Source of the DNA: Mastigias papua
Taxonomy: Eukaryota > Cnidaria > Scyphozoa > Rhizostomeae > Mastigiidae
Length of the DNA stretch: 64,000 nt
Direction: 5' to 3'
NCBI GenBank assembly: GCA_964019165.1
Contig: OZ025273.1
Coordinates: 15,606,714-15,670,713 of the forward strand
Below the pieces are notes generated by a model that made no database searches, was not told where the DNA came from, and saw only the letters and a list, made by a program, of their open reading frames with translations. A program made the position numbers and the translations under genes. Shown piece after piece: positions 45,200 through 55,171 of the stretch (position 1 is its first letter; every line of letters starts with the position of its first letter).

Positions 45200-45420
45200 G
45201 TTCAAATTCACAGACTATCTCCTATGACTACAAGCTTTTTCCTCAAAATTTTGAAATGTCATGTTGAACATTTGACCAAACCTTATAGGCAATCAGTTGA
45301 CAATATAGTTGAAGCCAATAAGCATTTGCCTATACTGAAGGCACTCATCTTGTGTGCCAGACAGAACATCCCCATCATGGTGGTGATCAAGCTATTACAG
45401 TCAGGAAGACTGTTATAAAT
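45200..45420 (+). pseudogene. hAT transposase remnant (ZMYM1-like region)
   Basis: The frame reads HVEHLTKPYRQSVDNIVEAN, then HLPILKALILCARQNIPIM. The L-x-x-I-L-x-x-I-x-x-C-x-R-Q-N-I-P-x pattern is a conserved segment of ZMYM1/TTF-type hAT transposases. Nothing further downstream is recognisable, so only this segment survives. Confidence 0.55.
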
Positions 45421-46096
45421 TGACTTAGGTCTACATTGGGCAGTCCTACTATGGTGCTAGGAACATACACTCTTCTGTTTTGTTATCCAAGCAAGTAGAG
45501 GTCCTGACTTGCATTATATAATGCAATGTACATACATGAAATGCAGAAAAATGAATTTTAATTGAATGGTGGAGCCATCTCATCAAAAGTACATTGATTA
45601 CTGATTTAGTAAATTATAGTGGGCTTTTAGAGAAAACGAAAGGTTATTAGTTTTATAATTTAAGGTATTAGTGTATGACAGACAATTTCTCTATGGTTCC
45701 GAAAACTCATGTTTTGACTTGTAATACCCAGTTATGGATCCAGAAAAGTCTGACAGACTTCAGGAGAGCCAATCAATTACTTTCTTTGTTCTATGCTGAG
45801 CCAACAAAATAGAACAGACATGAGTTTGATATGAAATTTTGAAAGACAATTAGAAAATCAAATTAAGGCTGTCGTGATAACTGTACGCTCACTATCGTAC
45901 TTCAAAGAATGAAGGCTATTGTATGATATAGGAGGATTGCTGGAAGAGAAGCGAATCTCACAAAAATCGTAAATATATGCTACTGGTAAAAAAATGGGTG
46001 TGGCCACCGCACAGCCTTTTGACCACGCCCTTTTACTGATATGTTTCTTGTGCTGTGCGGCAGTCAGTTTTATCTCTGGATCCGCCTCTGGATATC

Positions 46097-47056
46097 ATTA
46101 TCCTACTAATATTGATTGATGATATGATATTAGTATCCAGCAGTACATCTTTGCTGGATAAAGAGAAGGTCGCGTTGACACAGACATTTAAGATGAAAGA
46201 GTTAGGACCAATTTCTCGGTTTCTTGGAATTGACGTCATAGTAAGGCAGGGAAAAATTGACATGACTCAGAGATCTTATCTAGAAAGAGTCCTGCAAAGA
46301 TTTAACATGTCGGATTGTAAGGTGAAAAGAACACCAAGTGAAGCAAAGCTAAACTTCTCCGCAGACTCGCCATCATTTGATGCAAGGAGATACCGTGAGG
46401 CAATTGGAAGCCTAATTTATGCAATGACTGCAACTAGGCCAGATATATCATGGATCATTTCCAAGCTAGCACAATATGCACAAAACCCTACGGAAGACCA
46501 TTGGACAGCAGTAAAGCATGTGCTACGATATATAAAGGGTACTCTAGATCATAAATTATCCTTTACAAAGTCTAAAGATGAACTGGGTTTGACGGGATTT
46601 TGTGACGCTGATTGGGCAGGATCAACAGAAGATAGGAAAAGTACTTATGGTTATTGTTTCTTTTTGAACAAAAACAGTGCCTCCATATCTTGGAGATGCA
46701 GAAAGCAATCTACAGTTGCTTTATCAAGCTGCGAAGCTGAATATATTGCTATTTCATCCGCCGTGCAAGAGGCAAAGTTGTTAATGCAATTGATGAATGA
46801 GACAGTTGACAAAGAGGCCTTACGTAATGTCAAATTATATGCTGATAACCAAGGGGCGATTACTTTAGCCAAAGACCCTATTAGAAAAGAAAGATCCAAG
46901 CATATCGATATAAAGTATCACTTTATCAAATCAGAAATCGAAACAGGAACAATAACATTGAACTATATTCCTACAGAAGACAACATCGCAGATATTTTCA
47001 CAAAACCAACAAGTAAGAACAAGTTGCACATGTCAATGAAAGTGATAGGACAATGA
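46097..47056 (+). pseudogene. Copia A RT C-terminal part and RNase H
   Basis: An open frame from about 46055 begins in hAT 2 end sequence. The Copia part starts at IILLILIDDMILVSS, where the Y-V-D-D box has become L-I-D-D. It then reads FKMKELGPISRFLGIDV, FCDADWAGSTEDRKST, SSCEAEYIAISSAV, YADNQGAITLAKDP and SKHIDIKYHFIKSEI, ending IADIFTKPTSKNK before the stop at 47056. RNase H is intact by motif; the RT box is not. Confidence 0.9.
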
Positions 47057-47126
47057 TTACTTATATGAACAGTTTTAATAATAAACAATTTTGTTTTAGT
47101 CACAAAATGGACAGAAATGTATGTTT

Positions 47127-47135
47127 AAGTGGGGG
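47127..47135 (+). promoter_or_regulatory. Copia A polypurine tract
   Basis: AAGTGGGGG directly before the TG of the 3' LTR. Confidence 0.8.
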
Positions 47136-47310
47136 TGTTGAAAGCGTAAACAAGTATTTCTGCCTCTTTCCCATTATATATCTTTTGTTTCGCTATAACG
47201 AGGTTTCGTGCCTTTTTGTTATGTTAGAATATCCCACGTTGCAATGGACGCTCGTTTTCTGACTCTTTAGCCTTCATCAAATAATGGCAACTGGAATTGG
47301 AAATTCAACA
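47136..47310 (+). repeat. Copia A 3' LTR
   Basis: 175 bp, ends TTCAACA, followed by the AAACC duplication and then Harbinger DNA. Confidence 0.9.
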
Positions 47311-47317
47311 AAACCAT

Positions 47318-48347
47318 CTAAGCAAAAGCTAGAATTTGAGCTATATGGTGAATGTAGTTTTCACTAAATATTAGTATAACTTTCATCTGCAAACAACATT
47401 TGTGAAAATCTTTCCTCAGAGGAACTAGGACCATTAAGTCCTGCCATAGGTATCTTAGCTTGCTGAATATTTTCATGTTGATTATTTCCATTCCAAGGGT
47501 ATGGATGCTGTGAAACTGAAAATTGAGAGTCTCCTGTGACTTTTCCATTTGCAGCATAAAATCGTTTTTTAACTGAAGGTCCTCTTTTGTTGCATTCATG
47601 AGAACCTGATCTCTCTTAGCTGCAGAAAGGGGTTTCTGCAAGAGCCTTCTCTTGTTGTCAACAAGTTCTGCCATAGCATTATGTGCATCTGTACTGCTAC
47701 GTGATGCATTATGTGCATCTGTACTGCTACGTGATCTTGTTGATACAACTTCCAAAGATGTATCACTATCCCACAGTTGACTGGCATGGTTACAAGATGC
47801 TTCACTGTCAGAATGATTATTCTGGCCTCCGTGGCCAGTGTCAAAACAATCACTGGTCGTTATACCAAAGTCTAATTTCTCAGTCGCAGGGCTGCCTTTC
47901 CAAAGCTCTTTCAAATCATCATAATACTTTTGTACAACCCTACCTGCACCTGACCTGGTCCCTTGTGCCACTGCCTTATCATATGCTTATCGAATAGCTC
48001 AGATCTGTTCTTTCACGCAGTTGTAACCCTGTTTGATCAGGCATATTTCTGCAGATATTATCATGATGTGCCTCTTCATCTCTTCTTTGGCCATGTCTAT
48101 GAGGGCTTTCTTGGGTTCCATTAATGATACAGGCCCAAATAATTGTTCATCAACCTCAAAATTCCGTGCCATGTCTTGTATACAAGGCAACAACATCTGA
48201 ATTAAAATCGATATTTCTGTAATCCATTTTGATTTGGTAATTTTTCAAGCTCGTCAGAAGGTGTTTCACCATCCCACTCTTCCACTGCCTATGTTTCTGT
48301 GGACGTTCTTCCACTATTTCACTCGACTTATTAATCCTGGAAGCCAT
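47318..48347 (-). pseudogene. Harbinger Myb/SANT-like DNA-binding protein
   Basis: The second gene of Harbinger elements; the Myb-like protein helps transposase reach DNA and the nucleus. From ATG 48347 it reads MASRINKSSEIVEERPQKHR, then a decayed middle with ARNFEVDEQLFGPV and CLIKQGYNCVKEQI. After a stop/frameshift near 48000 it continues in 47318-47971 with GTRSGAGRVVQKYYDDLKEL and WKGSPATEKLDFGITTSD, then NKRRLLQKPLSAAKRDQVLM. A duplicated SRSSTDAHNA decapeptide shows a small internal tandem duplication. Its orientation opposite to the transposase is usual. Confidence 0.7.
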
Positions 48348-48399
48348 GTTTACTGTTGCAAATTGCACAATGTGCATGCACTGACTTTTTAGCGTGAAA

Positions 48400-48654
48400 T
48401 AGTGACCCCGGGCTGGCTACTTTGAAGCGTTTACATGACTCCGGGTTGAGCCAACCAGCGTTTACATGGAAAAACTCAGCAAAAAGCCAACCTGCCTCAC
48501 CGGGTCAACCCTACCCTTGAGAAGGGTCACCCGCTTAGGCGGGTTGACCCAGGTTGGCTACTGCGTTCATGTAAACGGTTGAAGACGTTTGACTGGAGTA
48601 GGGTTGACCCTCTTCGTTGGGTTGGAGCCAACCCGGGTTCGTGGAAACAAGGCT
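48400..48654. repeat. Harbinger right-end subterminal repeats
   Basis: Multiple GGGTTGACCC and GAGCCAACC words in both orientations lie between 48400 and 48640, matching AACCCGGGTTGG at the left end (31670-31695). Likely transposase or Myb binding sites. Confidence 0.65.
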
Positions 48655-48830
48655 CTGGAAACAGGGTCACCACTACGTAATAAGACTTTGGAAGTTCTTA
48701 CCAAAAATAGAACACAACCTATTACCTTGACAGGAGATTTAGGGCAAGCATTCTTCCAAATATGGGCAAGAGAGCAGGATCATGACGTCTTAAGGTTTCA
48801 CTGGCAAAGAAACAGAAACCTGGAAATGAT
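48655..48830 (+). pseudogene. BEL/Pao RT continuation
   Basis: The frame reads LETGSPLRNKTLEVLTKNRT, QPITLTGDLGQAFFQIWA and VLRFHWQRNRNLEMI. This continues directly from NDF at 31653 on the other side of the Harbinger element. TGDLGQAF corresponds to RT motif A (Asp). Beyond 48830 the sequence is no longer BEL but Gypsy. Confidence 0.8.
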
Positions 48831-49879
48831 TGGACGCTACAGGTTTAAGAGATTTCCATTTGGCGTTCTTTATGCTTCTGAGATATTTCAAGCTGATGTT
48901 GCTGAGAATTTGGAAGGTATGCAAGGTGTGCAGAAGAGCTGAGAACATTCCTAGGAATGGTAAATTATATCAAAAAGCTTGTTCCCAATTTGTCAGATAT
49001 CATAGCCCTGTTGAGAGAACTTTTAGAAAAAGATTGCAGGTGGTATTTTGATAAAGTCCATGAGAATGCATTTAACAAGTTGAAATCAATACTTACAAGT
49101 GATGCAGTCTTGAAGTATTATGATCCAAAGCTGGAAACCAAAATCAGCACAGATGCAAGTAAATCAGTATTAGGAGCATCCCTTCAACAGAAACATGGTG
49201 ATAATTGGCATATAGTAGCCTTTGCAAGCAGAGCGATGACTCAAGCCATACAAAACTATTGCCAAATTGAAAAGGAGACACTCAGTGTAGTGTTTGGATG
49301 TGAAAAGTTTAATCAGTTTGTCTATGGCCAAAAATTTAAAGTGGAAAATGATCACAAACCACTGAAGGCAATTTTTAGCAAGCCTATCTCCAGAGCTCCC
49401 CCAAGAACTCAAAGATTTATGTTGAGACTTCAACGATATGACTTTACCCTAGAGTATATACCTGGAAAACAAATGAATGTTGCTGATGCACTTAGCAGAA
49501 ATTACTTGAAAGCAGTGCCAAGTCAAGAAATTGCAGATTTCGAGATGAACTATGTGATTCATGCTGTTATATCTGATTTGCCAATCAGTCAAGAAAGATT
49601 GAAGCACTTTAAAGAAGAAACAGAGAAGGATGAAACTCTTCAACTCTTATCTGAATATATAAGAAATGTCTGGCAAAGTCAGAAAGGAAGTGTTCACCCT
49701 GAAGTGAAACCATATTACAATGTTTGTGATGAAATCACACTAGCAAGAGGTCTTGTTTTAAAATCAGGTCTAATAATTGTACCAAACAAGCATGCAAAAA
49801 GAGATGAAGAAGTTACTTCATCAAGGTCATCAAGGGATTGAAAAATGCAGACTAAGAGCTAGAGCAGCATTATACTGGC
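48831..49879 (+). pseudogene. Gypsy 1 RT piece, RNase H and integrase zinc finger start
   Basis: RYRFKRFPFGVLYASEIFQ and LEGMQGV belong to Gypsy RT motif-B territory. The catalytic palm (D-D box) is then missing and the sequence jumps to TFLGMVNYIKKLVPNLSDI, so about 80 codons are deleted. The open frame 48957-49841 holds KYYDPKLETKISTDASKSVL (RNase H Asp), QIEKETLSVVFGCEKFNQFV (Glu) and DHKPLKAIF (Asp), then YIPGKQMNVADALSR. The integrase zinc finger starts after a frameshift at 49841 (GIEKCRLRARAALYW) and is cut at 49879 by Gypsy 2. Confidence 0.85.
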
Positions 49880-50148
49880 TGTAATAATTTCTGTCATCAT
49901 GCAGAAAAACTAACCTCATTAACTCAAGAGTTCATCATATATCAAGCAACAAAATCGAACTGACTAAAATATCAATAATCATAAGATCTATAACTGTTTA
50001 TATCCCTAGAGGGTCTATATGTGTCCCTAACAAAAGCAGAGCATGTTGCGTTGGGATTATTATTTCCCAAATGCACTAAAACTAAATAACAAGTTATGCG
50101 TAACTAAATTTAACGCATGCGTAGTATTATAATGTCAATATCATAACA
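49880..50148 (-). repeat. Gypsy 2 3' LTR
   Basis: 269 bp; preceded on minus by the purine tract AAGAGGAAGGA (50149-50159). Confidence 0.9.
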
Positions 50149-50159
50149 TCCTTCCTCTT
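50149..50159 (-). promoter_or_regulatory. Gypsy 2 polypurine tract
   Basis: AAGAGGAAGGA immediately before TGTTATG, the LTR start on minus. Confidence 0.8.
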
Positions 50160-50187
50160 ACAAGATGAAAGTTTGTTATACGTAGTC

Positions 50188-53100
50188 CTATAAGTAGCTT
50201 GGTCTTTTCACAATGTGGCCTGATCGAGTTTTAACACTGTTTTTGTTTGTTCCATCTTTATCTACGCTGTTACCATCAGTCTCATTATAGATCTCTTTAT
50301 TTTCCACATTATTTTGTGTATATTGTTTTTGCATAGTTTCAATTCCATCATCACTGTTATCATCATCTGAAAGATATATAGGTTCTTTTTCATCGTTGCT
50401 ACAAATGTGAACTCGATTTCTATGAAGCTCTTTTCCATCGTCTGTTTGAACAATATAACTTCTTGGATGATTTGCTTTTGCTTCAACAATAGCTGGTTTC
50501 CATTTCTTTTCCTTAAGTAATCTCACTCTTTCTCCTTCACACAGATCTTTTAAGTTCTTGCTATGTTTGTTGTAATAAGTAGCTTGCTTTCTCTTTGATT
50601 CTTGCCACTTTGATGTAAAATCTTCAGCATCACTAGATCTAACTTTAACTTGATTCTGGTGTACAGGACTTATTGATCAAAGTTGGTGACCAAATGCATA
50701 TTCTGCAGGTGATTTGTCATTTGCTATTGGTGTGTTACGTAATTCCAGCATTGCCAAGTATGGATCACTATTTGATAATATACATCGTTCTAGCAAATTT
50801 TTGATTGTCTGAACGTATTGCTCTGCCAATCCATTAGATTTTGGATAATATGGACTGCTCGTTATGTGCTGAAAATACCAAGATTGTGTAAACTTTCTAA
50901 ATTCTTGAGATGAAAATTGAGGACCATTGTCACTTCGCAAAATTTCTGGTATACCAACTCTTAAAAACATATTTTTCAACTGTTTAATCACTGAACTTGA
51001 ATTGATCTCACATAATTTCATAATTTCCCAGTATCTGCTGTAGTAGTCCACCACAAGTAGAAAATCTTGTCCATTCCAATAAAAGAGATCTGCTGCTACA
51101 ATCTGAAAGGGGTAGCTTGGAGCTTCAGTTTGAAAGATTTCCTCTTTACACTGATTATTTTGTGTTTCTTTACAAGCAATGCATTTCCCTACTTCCTTTT
51201 CAATCTCCTTATTCATTTCCGGCCAATATACTGCAGATCTGGCTCTCCACATTGTTTTTTCCACTCCAAGATGTGATTTATGTAATTGCTTGAGAATACC
51301 TTTCCGCACTGATGCTGATTCTCTCGCATAACAATTCTCTCGCCTTTGTATATGACTCCATCAATCACAGATAGTTCTTCTCTGAATGAGCAAACACATT
51401 TGAGATCCTCCTGTAATCCACTCCTTTTCTTTGGCCATCCTCTTGTAATATACTCCGCCAGCCTTATCATGGTAAAATCTTTCCGTACTTCATTTTGTAT
51501 TTCTTCTAGCTTTTGCTTTGTAGCTGCTGCATTCTCTTGTATCACATGAATCTGAGCATTCAATTCTTTCTCTGGAATCTCCTCTGCAGTATATTGTAAA
51601 TGAGCTTTAGACATAGTATCTGCTAGTATGTATCCAGACAAATACAACAGATTGATGTGACATTTTTGCAAGTTCAAAAGCATCCTTTGCAATCTAATCA
51701 AGTGAAGCATGAAAAGGTTTTTTAATGATGTTTTCCAATGGTTTGTGATCACTGTAAACAGTTACTTGCTTTCCATAAATATATTGATGAAATTTTTGGC
51801 ATCCAAAAACAACAGTTAGTAACTCCTGTTCAATTGGTGCATACCTTTTGTGTGTTTCTGTTAATGCACGTGATGCATATGCAATTGGTTTGTTGTTCTT
51901 TGTCAGCACTGCATCTAGTCCTGATCCTGAAGCGTTGACATATATTGAAACAGGCTTTGTAACATCATAAAATGACAAACAATGTTTTGATAACAAGATT
52001 TCTTTGATTCTTTTAAATGCTTTGTTATGTCTTTGTTTCCACTCCCATTGTTTATTCTTGACCAATAATTCTCGTAAAGATGATGTCAGTTCTGATAAAT
52101 TTGGAACAAATTTGCCAACATAATTCAACATACCTAGTAGTCATTGAATAGCTTTCTTGTTCTCAGGAATTGGCATATCCAAAATACTTTTGATTTTGCT
52201 CTCGTCTGCCGTATTCCATCTGCAGTAAGCTTATGCCCGAGATATATCAACTCTAGTGTTTTGAATTGGCATTTGTCAATATTCATTGTCATACCCATTG
52301 CCTTTGCCTTCTCTAAGCATTTGATGAGATGTAGATCATGATCATCTTCTTTCTTTCCCATATTAGGATATCATCAATATCTGTTTCTATCTGCCCCATA
52401 TCTTCAAATGTTTGACTTATTCTTTTGTGAAAGACTTCTTGTGCAGAATGAATTCCATATGGCAGTCTAGTAAACTGATATCTTCCAAATGGTGTGTTAA
52501 ATGTAGTTGACTTCGTGCTATCTTCATCTAATGGGACTTGCCAGTATCCTTTGTTAGCGTCAAGTTTGCTGAATATCGTTGATCCTGCTAATCGACTTGA
52601 AATTTCCTCAAACGTTGGAAGTTGATAATGTTCCCTTTGAATAGCTGTATTTAAATCCCTGGGGTCAAGGCAAATTCCTAGTCCTCCTGCAGGCTTGTCA
52701 ACTACTACCATTGAGTTCATCCATTCTGTTGGTTCTTCAATTTGTTTAATGACTCCGGCCTTTTCCATATTTAAAAGCTCTTCCTTGACAGCTGATCGCA
52801 TGCTTGCTGGTATCTTCCTTGGAGGATGAATAACGGGCTGTACAGTTTTTTTCAGTCTAATGTGGTGCGCTGGCTCAATCCTACCAAGATTTTTGAATAC
52901 CTCTGGATACATCTTTTGAATTGTCTTCTTTAATTCACTTCCCGGCATTCCTTTTATTTTATTGACTTTCACTTCAAATGGCTCATTCTCTTGGGTTTTT
53001 AAATCATTGTTCTTTGATTTCTCTCTTTTCATCACTTCGATTAGGATTTTGATTATGCCTAAGTCTCTGCACGTTTGTAGACTAATCACAGTTTTGCTGT

Positions 53101-53596
53101 TGGACTCCACAATATAGAAAATGGTTGATAAATGTATTTCTTTGAACTTACATTGCATTTTGACTGTACCCTTTACTGGAATGTCTTCACCACTGTACCC
53201 GTTTAATTTCACTTTTGTTGCTTTCAACTCTGTTTCCTCATCTGCTATTTGACTGAACACTCGCAATGGCATAACATTAACCTCAGCCCCAGTATCTAGT
53301 TTAACTTTTACTCTTTTTCCATTCATCCTTATCACTGCAAAGGCTTCAGTTTGCTTATTCCTATCTAGTTGCAGTCCTTCATCAGTTGTGACTTGCTCTA
53401 TCAAGAAATCATCACCATCATCATCATCATAGTCTTCTTTTGTTGCGTCATGTATTGTTTTTGACCTACAACATGATGCCCAGTGATTCTTCTTCTTGCA
53501 TTTTCGACAAATTTGGCCATAAGCTGGACAATCTCTCGGCTTCTGTTGCTTTCCGCAGTATGAACATTTGTTGTGCTGTATATTACTTGTTGACAC
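50188..53596 (-). pseudogene. Gypsy 2 pol: protease, RT, RNase H, integrase, frameshifted
   Basis: From 53596: zinc knuckles CSYCGKQQKPRDC and CRKCKKKNHWASCC, protease VKLDTGAEVNVMPLRVF, then RT IFSKLDANKGYWQVPL (Asp) and TDIDDILIW (D-D present). Separate frames follow through YLGHKLTADGI (52134-52361), MLNYVGKFVPNLSEL with RNase H IYVNASGSGLDAVL (Asn where Asp is usual) at 51694-52131, and LHKSHLGVEKTMWRA with CIACKETQNNQ at 50677-51309 (integrase HHCC). Integrase core: VAADLFYWNGQDFLLVVDYY, LRSDNGPQFSSQEF and SNGLAEQYVQTI. The C-terminal domain 50188-50526 ends RSGHIVKRPSYL. Several breaks lie in or next to short homopolymers. Confidence 0.9.
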
Positions 53597-54162
53597 CTTA
53601 TCATCTTTGTCTTTCTTGGTTCCTGACTTTGTCGTTTTGACAATTGCTTTCGTGACTGCTTATTAATATAGTCCACTTCTTTTTCATTTTTCAGCAATTG
53701 CATTTGTCTTCTCGTAACTTCCTCTGTTCTGTTGGTTTCAATTGCCTTTTCAAGGGTCATCCCCATTCCTTTTCGCAAAAGAGTGTCTCGTATCTTATCC
53801 AATTGAATTCCATCAACAATTTTATACGGTAGCAAGTCATCGTGTAATTCGCCAAACTCACACGTCGATGCTAAGTTATTGAGTTCTGTCAAATACTGAT
53901 CGAAATGTTCATCTTCATATTGATTTCTCCAGAAAAATGTTCGCCTCTCCACAACTAAATTGTTTCGTGGCTCACAGTATTGATCAAATGTCTTGAATAG
54001 TTCATTAATCGTAATGTAGTCTTCTTCTGTTGGATTTCCATCAGCATCTTGAATCTTCTCCCATTCCATGGTATTAACTATTTTGCGACCTTGCTCACCA
54101 ATCAGAAATAAAAATGCACTGTATGTTTCTTCTTCCAATTTATCCTTCATCATTGCTGTCAA
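53401..54162 (-). CDS. Gypsy 2 gag
   Basis: A 253-residue frame with capsid-like text: KLEEETYSAFLFLIGEQGRK, YCEPRNNLVVERRTFFWRNQ, DEHFDQYLTELNNLASTCEF and LRKGMGMTLEKAIETNR. It overlaps the pol frame by about 195 bases, so a programmed frameshift is the normal way for pol to be made; in this overlap gag itself reads Met-rich text. The start lies close below the primer-binding site, but the exact ATG is uncertain (another frame covers 54170-54310). Confidence 0.75.
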   Translation of the reverse strand: MTAMMKDKLEEETYSAFLFLIGEQGRKIVNTMEWEKIQDADGNPTEEDYITINELFKTFDQYCEPRNNLVVERRTFFWRNQYEDEHFDQYLTELNNLASTCEFGELHDDLLPYKIVDGIQLDKIRDTLLRKGMGMTLEKAIETNRTEEVTRRQMQLLKNEKEVDYINKQSRKQLSKRQSQEPRKTKMIRCQQVIYSTTNVHTAESNRSREIVQLMAKFVENARRRITGHHVVGQKQYMTQQKKTMMMMMVMIS

Positions 54163-54302
54163 CTAAAAACTCATTGTCTGTTTCCATTTCTTCCATGTAG
54201 CGGCAAGATTGGGCGCATTGAAGTTCATCTCCTTCGGTTTCGGAAGGAATTCCATCTTGTCTGTCGTAGACTCAGGAATATCTATGCTCTTACATGTGCT
54301 AT

Positions 54303-54316
54303 CACTTCTGGTACCA
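54303..54316 (-). promoter_or_regulatory. Gypsy 2 primer-binding site
   Basis: On minus TGGTACCAGAAGTG follows the LTR end directly. TGG fits pairing with a tRNA 3' CCA. I cannot say which tRNA. Confidence 0.6.
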
Positions 54317-54585
54317 TGTAATAATTTCTGTCATCATGCAGAAAAACTAACCTCATTAACTCAAGAGTTCATCATATATCAAGCAACAAAATCGAACTGA
54401 CTAAAATATCAATAATCATAAGATCTATAACTGTTTATATCCCTAGAGGGTCTATATGTGTCCCTAGCAAAAGCAGAGCATGTTGCGTTGGGATTATTAT
54501 TTCCCAAATGCACTAAAACTAAATAACAAGTTATGCGTAACTAACTTTAACGCATGCGTAGTATTATAATGTCAATATCATAACA
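54317..54585 (-). repeat. Gypsy 2 5' LTR
   Basis: 269 bp, two differences from the 3' copy (an A/G and an A/C). Confidence 0.9.
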
Positions 54586-54732
54586 CTGGCCCGGGATATC
54601 ATCTGAAATTGAAGATCTTGTATCATCATGTACAACCTGTCTTGAACATCAAAATTATCAACAGAAAGAAGAGTTTATCCAGCATGATATTCCATTGTCA
54701 CTGTGGATGAAAGTTGGATTAGATCTGTAGTG
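54586..54732 (+). pseudogene. Gypsy 1 integrase zinc finger and core start
   Basis: After the CTGGC duplication the frame continues ISSEIEDLVSSCTTCLEHQN (HHCC Cys pair), then PLSLWMKVGLDL with the core's first Asp. It is cut at 54732 by the next insert. Confidence 0.8.
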
Positions 54733-55171
54733 AAACGTAAACATTGTAGCATAGGCCATTTCTCAGTCCATGCCGATTGTTTTCTTTTCATTCATTTTAA
54801 TTCACAACATCACACACCTGGGACATGACCATACGTCACTCTTGTCATCACACACTTGGTCATTCCTCTTCTGTTGTTCCACACACAAACATCGCCACGT
54901 GAATCTATGCAACAAACAACTAACAACCACCTAACCCTTCCTTTACGTAAATCATGTTTATTTCAGGTTGTTAAATGTTTCTGTATATATGCATGCAATT
55001 TGTGTCATAAAGTTTAGTCAGAGTAGAGTCTGAGTACACTCAACATCATCGTCTCCTCTCTCTGCCTCCATGTTCTCTGCATGTAAAACAATGATACGCA
55101 ACAGCAAGGATAAAGGAAGTATGTCACTGAATGAACATTTGCAGTCTATAGGAAGCACCAACTCACGTTCC
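54733..55171. mobile_element. Unclassified insert with 9-bp flanking direct repeat
   Basis: TAGATCTGT flanks the interval on both sides, and the integrase frame is continuous (GLDL then FMLKN) when it is skipped. The interior has no ORF. Features such as TATATATGCATGC, CATAAAG and a pyrimidine-rich TCGTCTCCTCTCTCTGCC recall a solo LTR, but the TG...CA ends are missing. hAT-type duplication is the alternative. Confidence 0.6.

Larger units (their letters stand above)
43261..46089. mobile_element. hAT 2: hAT element inside the Copia A RT
   Basis: The ends AGAGGCGGATCCAGG and the reverse complement of the right end read the same for about 15 bases. GGATATC flanks both sides (43254-43260 and 46090-46096; 7 bp, with the eighth base ambiguous because the ends overlap the duplication). 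The inner CGGCAGTCA-type word is also inverted at both ends. It is 2.8 kb and contains a transposase remnant. The end sequence is shared with hAT 1. Confidence 0.85.
35509..47310 (+). mobile_element. Copia A: complete Ty1/Copia element with two nested insertions
   Basis: Two 175-bp LTRs (35509-35683 and 47136-47310) begin TGTTGAAAGCG. The 5' copy ends TTGAACA and the 3' copy TTCAACA; by eye they differ at about nine positions. The flanks are identical 5-bp AAACC (35504-35508 and 47311-47315). Copia B (38052-42683) and hAT 2 (43261-46089) interrupt it. Without them it is about 4.3 kb. Gene order is gag-protease-integrase-RT-RNase H, as in Copia. Confidence 0.95.
31655..48654. mobile_element. 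PIF/Harbinger DNA transposon, enlarged to 17 kb by nested insertions
   Basis: The ends read GGCCCCTTTTACACAAACCC and, as reverse complement of the right end, AGCCTTGTTTCCACGAACCC, followed on both by GGGTTGG. The flanks CTA (31652-31654) and CTG (48655-48657) give the 3-bp duplication expected for this superfamily, one base diverged. It carries a DDE transposase on plus and a Myb/SANT-like protein on minus, the two classic Harbinger genes. Removing hAT 1 and Copia A leaves about 3.8 kb, a normal size. The right end carries several GGGTTGACCC-type subterminal words. Confidence 0.9.
49880..54585 (-). mobile_element. Gypsy 2: complete Ty3/Gypsy element with nearly identical LTRs
   Basis: Two 269-bp LTRs (49880-50148 and 54317-54585) differ at only two positions by eye. 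They are flanked by the 5-bp duplication CTGGC (49875-49879 and 54586-54590). The order on minus is 5' LTR, primer site, gag, protease, RT, RNase H, integrase, purine tract, 3' LTR. It interrupts the zinc finger of the Gypsy 1 integrase. It is the youngest insertion of the window by LTR comparison, yet its pol is frameshifted several times. Confidence 0.95.

Noticed and set aside
47596..47997. Overlapping frames with HHVAVQMHIM or HLYCYVMHYVHLYCYV repeats
   Set aside because: Shadows of the duplicated decapeptide in the Harbinger Myb-like protein.
53401..53430. ATC/ATG trinucleotide run as a microsatellite locus
   Set aside because: It encodes the Asp-rich stretch of Gypsy 2 pol and lies in the gag/pol overlap; not a separate feature.
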